A stretch of 64,000 nucleotides of DNA from Arctopsyche grandis (GCF_051622035.1 NC_135356.1:21543839-21607838), one strand, 5' to 3'. Positions 22,501-43,035 are shown, counted from the stretch's first letter. Numbers and translations: made by a program. Notes: generated by a model not told the origin, from the sequence alone.

Positions 22501-24704
22501 TTTGTGCAATAATTTAAATTAAATTTCCCTTTTGCATATCAGTTGACAGAAATCCAGGCTCACTACGATGAGGTCCAGAGACAACTTCAAGTGACACTCG
22601 ATCAATACGGAATTGCCCAACGTCGTCTCCAATCCCTCACCGGTGAAATTGAAGAGATCCGTGGCAACTACGAATCGGTAAAGCGATACTTAATGCGTAT
22701 TTATGGACGTGTGATGCTATTTTGGTAGACCGGCAGTTTGATCATTTGCTTTTTTGTTATTGTAGTCATTGCGTGCCAAGAGGGTTGTCGAGCAACAGTA
22801 TGAGGAGTCACAGACACGCATCAACGAATTGACCGTCATCAACGTCAACTTGGCCAGCACCAAATGCAAGATCGAACAAGAATTGTCCGTCATCGCCGCC
22901 GACTACGATGAAGTCACCAAGGAGTTGCGAGTCAGCGACGAAAGATACCAACGCGTACAGGTAGGACCAACGACCTGATTTGATCTGACCACCAAACTAT
23001 TGATGTCATCTGAATATTGAATTTAATTATTTATTCGATTTCAGGTTGAGCTTAAACACACAGTTGAACACTTGCACGAAGAGCAGGAGAGGATCGTCAA
23101 GATTGAGGCCATCAGGAAGTCTCTGGAGATTGAAGTCAAGGTAAATTCAAACTTTATATGGTTTTTTTTTATTAACAAAAAATAACCTTTTCTATTTATT
23201 CAGAGATTAATCTGTCGTAGCAAATTTGAAACTTGATTGAGCAAAAAAACTTAATTTAAAGTGCTATATATTTTACAATTATGCAATCATTTTTAAAACA
23301 GAGAAGACATTTTCAAATTCATAATTACACCATTGATTTAATAGCGGTATAAAAATATGTGATGATTGTTTCATTTTAGAACTTATCCGTCCGCCTCGAG
23401 GAAGTCGAAGCCAATGCTATCGTCGGTGGAAAGCGCATCATCAGCAAATTGGAAGCTCGCATGCGTGATCTTGAGTTGGAATTGGACGAGGAGAAGAGGA
23501 GGCACGCCGAAACCATCAAGATCTTGAGGAAGAAGGAGCGCACCGTCAAGGAAGTGATCATCCAGTGCGAGGAAGACCAGAAGAACATCTCCCTCCTCCA
23601 AGACTCCCTCGACAAGACCACCCAGAAAGTTTCCATTTACAAACGACAACTTCAGGAACAGGTAACTAACGTAAAGTAATCAAAAAAAGGGCAGAAATTT
23701 TCTGAAAAAGTGTTATTCATTAAAATAATCACCTTTATGTCCATCTTTCGTCAATTCTTCTGACTACATGACTTGCCCATTGTCATCTCAATCTCTTCAC
23801 TCGCTCCACAATGTCAGCTAATCTCATTATAGCGAGCATATTAACGTTCCATACCTTTACAATTGTGTAAAAACAATATGTATTGAAGGCAAAATACAAT
23901 ACTCACAGAAGTATCGGAGTAAATAATATAACGAGTGATACAAAGGCTTCATTGCAAGTTTTTCTTCAATAAAACGCATTTAATGAATGCATATTAGACA
24001 TCTTTATTATATCTGGATGTTTGTTCTATGTCAATTATACACATTTTATAATATCATTAACATGACATTTAATTGAACTAATTCAAATGGTCAATGATAT
24101 TTATTGATAATTTTTCTGATCTAAATTTAATAATATAGATGGAAATCAGGTCTGGTTTCAACAAGACGATTCCTCATCTCACTATTAAATATTATTTCTT
24201 TTGTGTTATTTTAAAAATAAAATGTAAACTGATAATCAACAAATGCATCTGAATGGACAACATTTAAGCTGTCATATATGCCGTTGAAAATTTTGAATTA
24301 TATTCCACATGTAATTGCCATAAAGCTGACAGTAAAGATTTGTGATGTTTACTTGTAAAATATGTATTTTATTTAAGAAAAAATTCCAATCTGCTATTTT
24401 GGATCAAAGTATTTTTGTTTTAAATTAAAAGTCTACCCCGATATTAATTATATTGGGTGTCTTTTTTTCATAGTTCAATATAATGACTGAAATTTTAATT
24501 GATTTTCAGGAGGGTATGTCTCAACAGAGCGTCACACGTGTGCGTCGTTTCCAACGCGAGCTGGAGGCTGCTGAAGACCGCGCTGATACCGCTGAAAGCA
24601 ACCTGACTCTGATCCGTGCCAAGCACCGCACCTTCGTCACCACCTCCACAGTGCCTGGATCACAGGTGTACATGGTCCAAGAGACCAGAACCATCAGCGA
24701 ATAA
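7560..24704 (+). CDS. Prm: paramyosin (16 coding exons, 877 aa)
   Basis: Paramyosin is the coiled-coil rod that forms the core of invertebrate muscle thick filaments, with myosin packed on its surface. Coding exons: 7560-7676, 8587-8643, 12470-12556, 14434-14600, 16361-16598, 16694-16813, 16901-17167, 17240-17486, 19519-19646, 19734-19846, 22273-22462, 22543-22677, 22766-22960, 23045-23140, 23380-23661, 24510-24704. All introns are GT-AG and every junction keeps frame (2634 nt in total). The N-terminus ([15 protein letters not shown]) is the short non-helical head. The body is continuous heptad coiled coil rich in E, R, L and Q. The end ([19 protein letters not shown]) is the conserved non-helical tail. 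Length matches insect paramyosins. Introns 2, 3, 4, 8 and 10 are long and hold repeats. A second product starts in intron 10. Identification is firm. Confidence 0.97.
7677..8586 (+). other. Prm intron 1
   Basis: No second gene or recognisable element. It ends with a pyrimidine-rich TTTTTCCAG acceptor. Open frames here are short and lack family resemblance. Confidence 0.7.
8644..10004 (+). other. Prm intron 2, left part
   Basis: AT-rich with a (GT)n run near 8897-8915. No gene or clear element seen. Confidence 0.6.
10005..10230 (-). mobile_element. Helitron-like H1 copy
   Basis: Read on the minus strand it ends GGGTAAAACCACTAG followed by T, with the short hairpin built from CCGAGCGAAGCCGGG about 10 nt before the end. 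The body matches the tandem units at 11116-11917 in opposite orientation. No coding capacity. Confidence 0.6.
10500..11000. other. GC-richer, CpG-containing block in Prm intron 2
   Basis: About 500 bp with many CpG and GC-rich words (TCGCGCTGTGTTGCGTCGCG, GCGTGTGTGCGCGCGTGG) stand out against flanking AT-rich repeat DNA. The open frame in it does not resemble a protein. Position in a long 5' intron of a muscle gene makes an enhancer plausible, but this is inference. Confidence 0.35.
11116..11917 (+). mobile_element. four-unit tandem array of Helitron-like H1
   Basis: Four head-to-tail units end in CTAG at 11321, 11517, 11713 and 11917 (spacings 196, 196, 204). Each unit opens with a TAATATATAATTTCGAAAG-like stretch, contains ACAAATGAATATTCAAATAA, and closes with GAGCGAAGCCGGGTAAAACC ACTAG. 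The array begins A|TC and ends CTAG|T, the A-T insertion signature of Helitrons. A hairpin in the GAGCGAAGC region lies about 11 nt before the end. There is no Rep/helicase, so it is non-autonomous. Confidence 0.65.
12005..12250 (+). pseudogene. dispersed coding-like fragment, unit 1
   Basis: An open stretch of 56 codons (12080-12247) reads [19 protein letters not shown] then [19 protein letters not shown] and ends at TAA. A second copy at 52731-52965 keeps [13 protein letters not shown] and TFKYN but has in-frame stops. Both share the upstream DNA CACTTTTCTTCATTTCGAG. I do not recognise the family. The repeat copy argues for an unknown transposable element or a duplicated gene fragment. Confidence 0.35.
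12557..14433 (+). other. Prm intron 3
   Basis: 1.9 kb of very AT-rich sequence. No gene, no clear element, no long repeat. Confidence 0.65.
14601..16360 (+). other. Prm intron 4
   Basis: AT-rich. It begins with a hairpin-forming region (14627-14691), followed by a possible small element whose arms GGCATAGTCAAAT and ATTTGATTATGCC lie at about 14709 and 14774. Nothing gene-like. Confidence 0.6.
14627..14691. repeat. inverted repeat next to Prm exon 4 donor
   Basis: GTCCGCAGAAAC (14627-14638) pairs perfectly with GTTTCTGCGGAC (14680-14691) across a 41-nt loop, starting 26 nt after the splice donor at 14601. Confidence 0.55.
17667..17979 (+). mobile_element. Helitron-like element, family H2
   Basis: Starts A|TCTATATATATATG, passes through AAAAATGAATGTCTGTGTG and repeated AACGGGAA words, and ends GCATGCAGGGCTCAGCTAG|T. 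It has 5' TC, 3' CTAG, insertion between A and T, and a GCATGC-containing foldback close to the 3' end, all Helitron hallmarks. The layout also resembles known insect Helitrons in my memory. Non-autonomous, 313 bp. Confidence 0.6.
18294..18545 (+). mobile_element. SINE, family S-A, diverged
   Basis: Aligns with the minus-strand SINE at 6258-6746: CCAGCAG start, GACCTCGATTG, TGCTGCTGGTCA, CATCAGAGTTTTTCCA and the shared tail GTCACCACTATTTGA. The B-box is degraded (GGTTGACC). Confidence 0.55.
18810..19190 (+). mobile_element. tRNA-headed SINE, family S-B
   Basis: CAGCAGTATGGACTAGTGG carries an A-box-like TAGTGGTTAGC, and GGTTCGAATCC (18863-18873) is a perfect B-box. The central block CGTTTCCTATTAGAGTTTGC is shared with family S-A, but the 3' part (TTCAGCATCTAG, CCATAGATGTTTGTA) is shared only with the copy at 59606. 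Confidence 0.65.
19847..21179 (+). other. Prm intron 10, left part
   Basis: Contains a widely spaced 35-bp inverted repeat (19923-19957 and 20573-20607), and inside it a palindromic segment at about 20060-20225 whose arms share GCTATA and CGTCAT. No coding exon before the miniparamyosin exon. Confidence 0.6.
19923..20607. repeat. 35-bp inverted repeat pair enclosing about 615 bp
   Basis: The left arm 19923-19957 begins ACACGTCTATTTTCGACTC. The right arm 20573-20607 is its reverse complement with one mismatch (34 of 35). No matching target duplication was found outside the arms, so it may be an old foldback element or part of a larger repeat. Confidence 0.6.
21180..21391 (+). promoter_or_regulatory. 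probable miniparamyosin promoter region
   Basis: This stretch directly upstream of the miniparamyosin ATG is more balanced in base content than the rest of intron 10. It contains an AT-rich CATATTTATG at 21331-21340 that could serve as a TATA or MEF2-like site. No canonical TATA is seen, so the exact start cannot be placed. Confidence 0.35.
21392..24704 (+). CDS. Prm: miniparamyosin isoform (621 aa) from an internal first exon
   Basis: Miniparamyosin is the shorter Prm product known from insects. It is made from an internal promoter and shares only the C-terminal rod. Coding exons: 21392-22164 (private), then 22273-22462, 22543-22677, 22766-22960, 23045-23140, 23380-23661 and 24510-24704. 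The private exon encodes 257 aa: a Tyr/Pro-rich head ([19 protein letters not shown]), then charged, helix-prone sequence ([20 protein letters not shown]). It ends in phase 2 (AG), the same phase as Prm exon 10 (CG), so the shared exon 11 is entered as Ser-Lys-Gln instead of Arg-Lys-Gln. There is no acceptor immediately before the ATG, as expected of a true first exon. Confidence 0.92.
23662..24509 (+). other. Prm intron 15
   Basis: AT-rich intron before the last coding exon. No element or gene recognised. Confidence 0.65.
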
Positions 24705-24880
24705 GCTGATCGTTTCTTCACACAAAACAAATATACATGAATACACACACACACACACACCCAAACACAAAAATACACAAACACATAATGACACATAACA
24801 AAAAAAATCATCGATCAAACATCGCACCATCACGGGACATTATTTATAATTCGCATTATGCGTGACTGTAAATTAAATTT

Positions 24881-24909
24881 AATAAAAAAAATTTACATAC
24901 ACAAATAAA
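24881..24909 (+). terminator. poly(A) signals of Prm
   Basis: AATAAA at 24881-24886 and again at 24904-24909, 177 and 200 nt after the shared Prm stop codon. A CA-rich run (about 24741-24790) lies in the predicted 3' UTR. Confidence 0.6.
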
Positions 24910-25611
24910 ACACATTGAGAGATATTTCTATTTGTACTGTTATTTTTATTTGTTATTATATTATTTTTTTTATGATGTATCGCTTATCTGGTAGAGGCGC
25001 ACACTGGCTTTTTCCTACATTTTTTTGTTGTTTTCTTGTTTTGTTAATTGAACGTAGTCCCGAGCACTGGACTGAAACTGTCGATCTAAACCCGGATCCT
25101 CGGACTGTCTGCCGTAGTCGGTGAACTATGTGAAGTCTTGGGATCGAACAATGGTTTACTGATTTGAAGCGTAGCACGTATATTTACATGTAAATGTGTG
25201 TATATAAGCACGTGTGGTTTTCGTTGAATGCGTTCCATCATCACAAAGGTTAATTTTGTCGACGGCCATCAGCCGATAACGCGACATAGCATTTCCATCA
25301 CCAAACAAACATTAGGTAACGTATAATAAGTGAAATCGCAGTCTTGAATATCTTACAATTTGTGCCTATTATCTATGATAATTATTTATTTAATAAATGT
25401 TTTTAAATGAAAAACTAACTTAATGCTCTTTTTATTTTGAAACATTTCCCAACCTCCGTTCTTTTGTATATTTTTATGAAATTGTAAATCATAATTTGAT
25501 TATCCTACTATATGATACAGGTTTTCCACCTCAAGTTAAATATTTTCCATATCAAATTAAATATTTTCTATTTCAAATTAAATATTTTTTCATTTTAAAT
25601 TAATATAGTTT
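24910..25611. other. intergenic DNA downstream of Prm
   Basis: No gene seen. 24980-25170 is somewhat GC-richer but has no recognisable coding content. Confidence 0.6.
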
Positions 25612-25615
25612 TTAA

Positions 25616-26220
<605 letters not shown>

Positions 26221-26225
26221 CTAAA

Positions 26226-26949
26226 TAACATTTTATTATTTTAATGTTTACATGTAATCATTACTATGAAAGTTAATGACTGGAAATCAGATAAAACAGG
26301 AATGAGAGAACATTAAATGATTAAATAACGCTTTTAAAATATAATAATTTATAAACCTTCTTTAGCAGCTGCTGTAGGCAATTTCCTGTACATATTCATA
26401 TAGTATTTGTTGCAATTGGTCGAAGTAACAGTGGAGACAGACTCTTGTATGATCTCCACCAAATGTAATCCGATCCATTGCCGGTTTTAAGGGGGTCTGC
26501 GTAGGGCAGCGCCCGAGGGCACCGAGTACGTTAGGGAGCCACTCGATGCACCGAAGGCCCTTTAAAATTTAAAATTAGAGCGCCAAAGACCCTAAAAAAT
26601 TTTTGATTAGAGTGCCAAAGACGAAACTTAAATTGGTTAAAACTTATCTCCCGTCTACAATGTCACAAAATAGACTTTCCAGTTTTGAAACGATCTACTG
26701 AAAATCTTGATTTTTCAGCTTTAAATAAAGATTTTGCTGAAAGGAATGCTCGGAAAGTTCACTTCTGAAATATTATTTATTTTTAAATCCACCTGGGGTT
26801 GGGAAACCTTGTTAACCACTGGTCCCAAGCCTGGAAAAAGGAGGATGGTAAACCATTTTTTTTTTTAAATTTTAGGGGCGCTTTGAAAAAATTGCTCGAG
26901 GGCACCATAGGGTGTAAGGTCGGCACTGATCCGATCGATGGGTCTGCAA
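26226..26949. other. intergenic repeat-like DNA
   Basis: No gene. The words GAGGGCACCGAGTACG and CGAGGGCACCATAGGG suggest remnants of an unidentified element. Confidence 0.45.
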
Positions 26950-27280
26950 GCAAATTCCTGGCAGAACATTTTATCTTAGAAAATATTTCTTCAATGGGAT
27001 TCGTCATCGGTGAGTATGGAGGTAAGAAAATTAAAAAAATGATTTGTACGTTCAACCAGATCACGCACTTCTGGGATATGGTGGATGCTGGCGTTGTCTA
27101 ATACTCACCATACTTTTTCAAGATTATTTTCTTCTAATTTCTGCAACAATCTTTCAAGAAAATCGCAAAAAATATTGGAATTAGCTGTAGTGTGCTCAAT
27201 AATTTCATGCCACACAATTCCATCAATATTTATTGCCGCAATCAATAAATATTTAATTTTAAATGTAAAATATTTAATTT
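26950..27280 (-). pseudogene. Tc1/mariner-type transposase remnant
   Basis: The minus strand encodes, in shifted frames, LLIAAINIDGIVWHEIIEHT, then VLDNASIHHIPEVRDLVERT, then FLPPYSPMTNPIEEIFSKIK. DNASIH and PPYSP..NPIE are the second and third catalytic blocks of the DDE domain of IS630/Tc1/mariner transposases. At least one frameshift separates them and no termini are seen. A dead fragment. Confidence 0.65.
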
Positions 27281-28043
27281 GAGGTGGAAAATATTATATT
27301 TATGTGAAAATGAATAAAACCATTTGGTTATTGAAAATTTATTAATAAATTGTACAGATTGGTGACTCAAATCAAAATATATCCATAGATTCGTCCTTAA
27401 TTTGTGTATAAATATGATTTTATTGATATTCCAATAAGTATAAATGGATAGCCTTATTTCTTTTCTTTTTTTATATTTATTCTACAATATTTTACTAAAA
27501 GACTTGCTGGAATATCAAAAAGTCATTTTTATCCAGCAAACTGTGGACTGTCGTACTAATACACACATTAAAATTTGAAAACGTGGATCAAAATATCAAA
27601 AGAAACGTTGAATACGTTCACAAAGGAATATTAAACAGAAGTGAATGTTATTAGAATGGGAAAAGTAATCCAGAAAAACGTTTAAAAATTCAATAAAAAA
27701 TGTGCTTGAATATTTTTATGCAATAAATTGTTTGTACATACAAATTTCCACTAATTTCAACATTTATTGTATGTTGTACTAAATGTACTTACAATTACAA
27801 ATTAATTTCATTATAACAAATGGAAAAATCTTTCTTTTTTATTTAAACTTTATATACGAAGTTTCAATAAATTATTATTTATTTTTTGAAAGAAAGTTAT
27901 TAAAATAAAATATATTTTCATGATATTGACTTACAGACACATTTAAACTACACAGTGAAAATTGAAACAATTTAGTTTCAATTAAAAATTCCATTTATAT
28001 AAACTATTTTTAATAATAATATACATACATATTATGCAGGTAT

Positions 28044-28076
<33 letters not shown>

Positions 28077-30067
28077 CGTACATATGCATGTATGTAGGTA
28101 CATATTTATAGGTTTTACATTCATAATGGTTTTTCATGGAAGGGTATCAATCAGTATTTAAATTTTAAAAGCGTATTTATCATTCCGAAATGACGCACAT
28201 ACATCGGACAAGGTTTTGTTTAACTTTAATTACATATCTAATTGATTTCATTTTCATAATTTGGCACAGCTATCTTGACAGACTTAATCATAATATAATT
28301 GAGACAAATTATTGAAACTATAATATCTATGCAACATTTAAACATATCATTAGCACATAGCTTATTCAATAACAAAACTTTGCAACAAATAAAATAAAAT
28401 GTTAAGGTACACACTAAGACACTTTATACTACAAAACATAAATGTCACTATGTTATAATTGTAAAAATGCATTCATTGTGTAGTCAAATTTAAATACATT
28501 GATAATGAATACTACGGAACTGTTTGGTAACATGTCAATCTATAATAAATACATACTTCTCATTAAACAATATATTATACATAAGTGCATATATATATTT
28601 TTTCACAATTTATTTTTGGACGTTTCTAAAATTAGCTAAGTACACCAAATCAAATTTAGAAATTGTGAGGATTTTTCTTGATAATGTAATTTTTCTATTA
28701 AAATATTCCCCTGAGACATTTCACTGGGGCTCGACAACCTAAACCGAGACATTTGCATTCGCCACCTCGACATTCTAGCGTTGACAGTTATAACAGTATC
28801 ATTATTAATAATCATTATTAATAATATGGAGGCACTACAATACTGGTAATATCGATTCATCACCAACGAACAAGAGGACAACGCTTATCGAGCCCCGCAC
28901 ACGACCAACATTCATATGATTGTTATATTATACGTATATTATTCGCATTCAATCTTTAAATACTTATAATATATTACAACATTTACTCGGACGGCCTATA
29001 AATATGTGTATGTATTTTTGATAGTTAAACAGATAGTATTTATAAAAATTTACAGACTAACTGAAATAAAATATGGTAGTAAATTTTACTCAAATACATA
29101 CAATAACAAGGGATAGAAACACTACAATTTTATTTTATGTTTTATTGTCGCTGCTGTGTTATGTTTGTGTACACCATCAACGACAATATCTATATGCCTT
29201 TTATATATGTATTTTATAAAGACTTTTACCTAATCAAATGTATACCTAAATTATGAACACTGAGAAAGTTAGAAACTACAAAAAAAAACATTAAAAAACC
29301 AAAGAACTTTAAATTTGTTTTGTCACACAGATATGAATGAGATTCATCAGTCATAAATATTTTATTTTTTTTAATATATCTGAAAGTATCTTTAATATTT
29401 TATCAAAAATATGTTAGGTGATTGAATTTTATATATTTTTATATACTGTTTTAATTTCAAATAATTCAAACCTTTATCATTCCATACAAAAACCTAGCCA
29501 TTTCATTTGCAAGCAAATTAAAATGTAAAACATTTTTCAAAATTAAATATAATCTTTGAATAATAATAATTTTTTATGGATATCCTTATTTATGATGCGA
29601 AAAATATATATAATATATATATTTAGGTACATAAATATGTTAATAATCATGTTAATTATTCGTTACATGATGAGAACATGAGAAAAGAAAGAAATAAATT
29701 CTAATTGTGATGTTTCTGTATTATTCACTTCTCAGTTATCAATTTAACATAATCAAAATTGACTATCGATTTGTTTTATTATATGTACATGTACATACGT
29801 ATTATTTATTAATAATAACATGATTTTGTTTAACATTTAATTTATTTGATAAGTGTAATGTTTATTATGTATGTAAGTGCTACATATCAGAATACACATC
29901 CAGAGTTGCATATTTGAATATTTAACATTGGGTGAGCATATTTGCATTATTAGCCTGTAAAAGTGATTTGAAAAGACAACTGGAAGTGTTGGAATTATTT
30001 AAAATGAAACAAACACGAGAAATCTATCAAATATTCATATGTATTATATTATATTATCTAAAATAAT
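27281..30067. other. intergenic or 3' UTR DNA
   Basis: AT-rich. A short (TA)n lies at about 28051-28076, and a GC-richer block at about 28720-28905 lacks recognisable coding content. The 3' UTR of the minus-strand WW/CUE gene must begin at 30067 and run leftwards; its end is not clear. Confidence 0.5.
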
Positions 30068-38901
<8,834 letters not shown>

Positions 38902-39440
38902 TTTGAATGATATTCTCTGTGAATTTGATGCTATGTATGAGGGACAATTGTGTAATGCGTTAGTTTGCTCAAACAAAAATCGATAATGTTTGACTTGGCG
39001 CACTCACCCCTAAGCACTACCCAAACGGCCACTCTACCATTGGCGTCATAGTATACCACCCTTTTATTTACTCCCCCTATTTTATTGACAATATTCAAAG
39101 GGAATTTTTTATATTTTATTATATAAAGTTCGGCGAATCAATTTAAATAAGTTATATTTATGTATATTAAATGACTATTCAATTTTCCGCTACGCCCAAG
39201 ATTAAAAAAAATAATAGAGTATGAATAAAAGTATTTTGTATATTAAATTTATATTTAAAATAACTTCAAATATCAAAGCATTAGCTACTGGACTTCACTT
39301 TAAAATTATTAAGGGGAAACACTATGGTTGTTAGCCACTTGGATTAAAATAATTCATTAATGACAATATCATCATATATGTATATAATATCGGGGTGACC
39401 GTGAAAAAGTCGAAAATATTTACTTATCATGCATACATAT
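38902..39440. other. 5' flank of WW/CUE gene
   Basis: No TATA box in a clear position. 39000-39060 is slightly GC-richer. No element seen. Confidence 0.5.
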
Positions 39441-39449
39441 GAAAAACGG

Positions 39450-39832
39450 GGGTTTGGTGCAAACGATCGAAAAGCATCAGACAGATTGAACCACAGATTA
39501 ACTGGATGGCTGCTTTAAACGCAATTCTCGACTTCGCGAATGAAAAATTGCACATCAGATGACGAGTAACCTTTCGATGTGCACAGATGCTATTATTAAA
39601 ATGGTAATTATTAAAATTGAGTTGGATCTTTCTGGCGAGTCTTTAATAATTTAATAAGGAAAAATTCGGAACTAAAGTATCAGAAGCACAGAATGTATAC
39701 AGGGTAGGTATGTCGGGACTTCGAGTAGATTTCGCTTAGTGTAAGTGCGAGCAGTGCGCACGCATAAGGTACACGTGTCGTTAATCTGTGGTTCAGTCTG
39801 TCTGGCGCTTTTCGATCGTTTACACCAAATCG
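39450..39832. mobile_element. long-TIR MITE with 9-bp target duplication (family M1)
   Basis: Arms of about 53 bp: the left begins GGGTTTGGTGCAAACGATC, and the right is the reverse complement of CGATTTGGTGTAAACGATC and onward, through CTGAACCACAGATTAAC. A perfect 9-bp duplication GAAAAACGG flanks it (39441-39449 and 39833-39841). 383 bp, non-coding. The 9-bp duplication points to a Mutator-like family. Confidence 0.75.
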
Positions 39833-39860
39833 GAAAAACGGTTAGTATATATACATATAT

Positions 39861-40031
39861 CAGTGGTGTGCGGTAAAACTCTCTCTCCCCCCCGTCGTAC
39901 ATCCTCACTTAATTTGTGCGAGCAGGATACAACAGGAACAAGAGGAACAGGCTTTTCCTCCCGTATCCTACGCGCGCACATTAAACAAGGCTGAATGACA
40001 AAAAGAGAGATAATTTCACCGCATGCCACTG
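39861..40031. mobile_element. palindromic hAT-type MITE
   Basis: Starts CAGTGGTGTGCGGTAAAA and ends TTCACCGCATGCCACTG. Nearly the whole 171 bp folds on itself. Flanks ACATATAT and ATATATAT agree at 7 of 8, as expected of a hAT duplication in AT-rich DNA. A relative lies at 51382-51535. Confidence 0.6.
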
Positions 40032-40059
40032 ATATATATATTATATATACATAGTAACG

Positions 40060-40150
40060 TTTACCATGCACCCTTTTTTTATCTTTCGACATAAGATCTT
40101 TCGATTTTCGATCTTTGCCTTCCGATATTTACTTTTACGACCTTTTCCCT
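40060..40150. repeat. half copy of foldback family M3
   Basis: CCATGCACCC then TTTCGATTTTCGATCTTTGC and TTCCGATATTT match one arm of 32490-32745. Confidence 0.5.
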
Positions 40151-40500
40151 TTCGGTGTCGTGAGGTATAACCATAATATCGCTATTCTGTGTGTCTGTCT
40201 GTCTGCAATAACGCTCGCCGTACTATAAGTCGTTTCGACTCGACATATGCACGTCACAGCTAAAACCCTGCCGTTATATAATATAATACGAACATAATAA
40301 CAGATGAAGAAAAAACTTCTATATATACTGTTTGCTAACAATGTTTCCTCTAAGAAAGTAGTCTCAGAGTATTTAGCGCCATCTATTGATTTATTAATTT
40401 AATTAATTAATTGATTAATTTTGCTATTGCTGTTACATTGTTATTACATACATATATACAATTTTTTTCATATCAATCAATTAAATTGATTATATTGTGG
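40151..40500. other. intergenic DNA
   Basis: No gene or element recognised. Confidence 0.55.
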
Positions 40501-40504
40501 CGGC

Positions 40505-40625
40505 TCTACGACATGGTCGAGTTTCGGTCAACATCCTGCGAGTTGGAACCAACTCGGCCATGTTGGTGTGTTGCTACTTTACTTCCTTCCCGCCCATCAC
40601 ATTAAATAGTCGTGCCTTAACAATT
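40505..40625. repeat. dispersed repeat, uninterrupted copy
   Basis: GACATGGTCGAGTTTCGGTC to CCCGCCCATCACATTAAA matches 48541-48565 joined to 48823-48900. It therefore shows the empty form of the site where a hAT-type MITE inserted at 48566. Confidence 0.6.
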
Positions 40626-41217
40626 CCGTCGTTTCAATCCATACGCCCACTATAATATTTTAAAGGTATTTGAAAAAAATACAACCGCATACGGATCAAA
40701 GACAGAACCGACACATTTATTTTAATTCTTTTAATTTAAGCCATGCGATGATATTTCATCGGGCCCAACATTAGTTAATATATATTTATCGTTTATAACA
40801 CTAGTTTCATCAAGGATATAAAAGTTAACATATTAATAAATTTCTCAAGGTCCTTAATTTTTTACTCCAAAATTTAAGCCCTAGAACTAAAGAATTAATA
40901 ATTAAAATATGTAATTTGAAATAAAATTTGAAAACAAATAGTTTTATTCATATTTCTGAAGATTGAGTATGATTAACACTGATAAGTATTATTTATTGAA
41001 CGAGTGATATTAATAGAATTGATAAATAACGTGAGCAGTTAAATTTATCTCATTTTTATCAAAGTACAGAATTTACATATAAAGAAAAAATATTACACAT
41101 GTTGTTAAAAAGTGTTTGTGAATTAGTGCAAATACATCAAACGGGTATTATTTTTTCCCATCACTGTACATAATAAATTAAAGACTGACTATACAAACCC
41201 GTTCATTCATCGGGCAT
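40626..41217. other. intergenic DNA
   Basis: AT-rich; nothing recognised. Confidence 0.55.
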
Positions 41218-41361
41218 AGTTCGGTGATTATTCCGCACAAAGCGATCTCGCACATGTTACGAAACTCACTTGAATTCGAATGTCAGATATTCCGTATTCA
41301 CAATTTTCGTGACAATGATTGTCGTTTGCGCGATTGTAATGTGCGAAATAATCCATTTACC
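41218..41361. mobile_element. short MITE, family M2 (copy a)
   Basis: Inner arms GTGATTATTCCGCAC and TGCGAAATAATCCATTTACC face each other. The flanks ATCGGGCAT (41209-41217) and ATCGGGTAT (41362-41370) form a 9-bp duplication with one change. Internal words (ATTCCGTATTC, TTTGCGCGAT) match copy c at 51880-52037. Confidence 0.6.
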
Positions 41362-41370
41362 ATCGGGTAT

Positions 41371-41815
41371 ACAGACATTGTATGTTACGTAACCTGTTAG
41401 ATATATATCCTCATTTTATAGTGATCCTTGTTCAGAACTTGTTTTTTATACATAAAATACAAGCACTAAACAAGATTATTTATATGTATTTGGCCAGTTT
41501 TATGGAGATTACATATATCAAATATTTTTATTTGAGAATTCGCGAACATGTAAGCGTTTTTGTTATTGATGTTGGTTACCCTGTTCATTACAGTGATATG
41601 ACGTCTCCTGTCAAAATGAGTTAACCTCAATTATTTGATGTTTTATCGAGGTTCCAATAAAATCGATTTGAATTTAAATTGACAAAAATTAATAATCAGT
41701 GCGTTTTCAATATTTTATTTGAAAAAATAATAAAAAAAACTAGATTTAAGCATGGACAATCCGCTAACGAGAACTGAACATACAATACAAGTTAGATTAT
41801 CAAAATCTTCCACCC
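41371..41815. other. intergenic DNA
   Basis: Nothing recognised. Confidence 0.55.
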
Positions 41816-41819
41816 TTAA

Positions 41820-42964
41820 GAGGGCTGGACACCAGCGCCTTGTCCATACAAACGTATTAGACTTCTCCCTTCCTCAATTATGGCACTAGAGAAATTATTT
41901 TCTAATATGCTATGGATATCCACCATTGGGTTGCATCTATCGTTTTATTTTTTTGATTAGTTATTTTTTATAGGAGCTAGGAGCCGCCAAACATCTATAA
42001 AATCGCCTCTTTTTTACACCCACAAAAACAGTCCAGCGTGCTTATTTAACTGTCGATTTAAAAAAAAATACGCGCATAGTTGCACAGAAAATATCTTTCT
42101 CATACCGATGATGAATTTTTTTTTTAAAATTGGTCCAGTTTTGGAGGAGAAAATAGGAGAATACGAAACCTCGATTTTGTCGATTTAAAATACGTATTAT
42201 CTGGTCGAAGCGAAACTGTCGCATTCACTCAATATATATATAATATATTGAGTGTAATATATATAATTACTTAAATTTATGTTAAAATCATCACATTCTT
42301 CCACTCCAGCATAGAAGAGAAATAGCAGATATTACATATCTTATGAAATTATTATCTGGCTTAATCGATTGTCCGTTACTCCTATCTAAAATATATTTAA
42401 AATACCGAGCAGATTGTCGCGTACCTATGCCCCAATTGCAATTCCGTATGCGAGCTCTAATTATATTTATTTATTTATATATATATTTTATCTATCAAGC
42501 TAATTTAAAAATACATCTTAATTATTATACTTAACTCTAAAATTTATAATTAACTTTTATGTACTGTCCCTCACAGAGGTGTCTCTTCGCACCTCTATAT
42601 ATTATAGACAAAACTCTTTTATGTGGCGAGCAAATAAAACCTTTATCCGATTAGCGAGAGATGATAACCTTGATATTTTTGATAGTACGCATGAGTAAGC
42701 AAGGCGAGCAATAGTTAAATCATTTTTTGATTAATCTTTTAATTTAATTTCTATGTTTTTTCTTATGTTTATTTGAAATGTCATGTATGGTTACGTGTAT
42801 GCTTTAGTTTATTACTACCAGCGGAAACCTATAATTGGTCTTTTGTTATATACTTTATTATTTGTACTGTTTTGTAATTAAGACTTAAGGTTTTCCTTAA
42901 ATAAGATAAAATATATCGAAGAAAGGAACGGCAACAAAATTAAGGTTTCGGGTGTACAGCCCTC
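41820..42964. mobile_element. piggyBac-like MITE, copy C, with LINE insert
   Basis: Left TTAA|GAGGGCTGGACACC at 41816, right GGTGTACAGCCCTC followed by TCAA. The blocks align with copy B up to the (TA)n core at about 42232-42245, where a LINE is inserted. They resume at about 42911 with ATATATCGAAGAAAGG. Confidence 0.65.
42246..42905 (+). mobile_element. LINE 3' fragment within MITE copy C
   Basis: REIADITYLMKLLSGLIDCP then LLLSKIYLKY (about 42317-42405) matches the C-terminal protein of the LINE in copy A (REIADISTILNILNGSIDCP). A long 3' UTR follows, ending in AAATAAGATAAA. It is in + orientation, opposite to the one in copy A. Confidence 0.6.
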
Positions 42965-43029
42965 TCAACGTTAAGAAATTAAAAAAAAATTCAATTTAAA
43001 AGATTCAATGCATTTGTTTTGTGTTTTTT

Positions 43030-43035
43030 TTTATT
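43030..43035 (-). terminator. possible poly(A) signal of P450 gene
   Basis: AATAAA on the minus strand, 136 nt after the P450 stop codon. Other AT-rich candidates exist nearby. Confidence 0.4.
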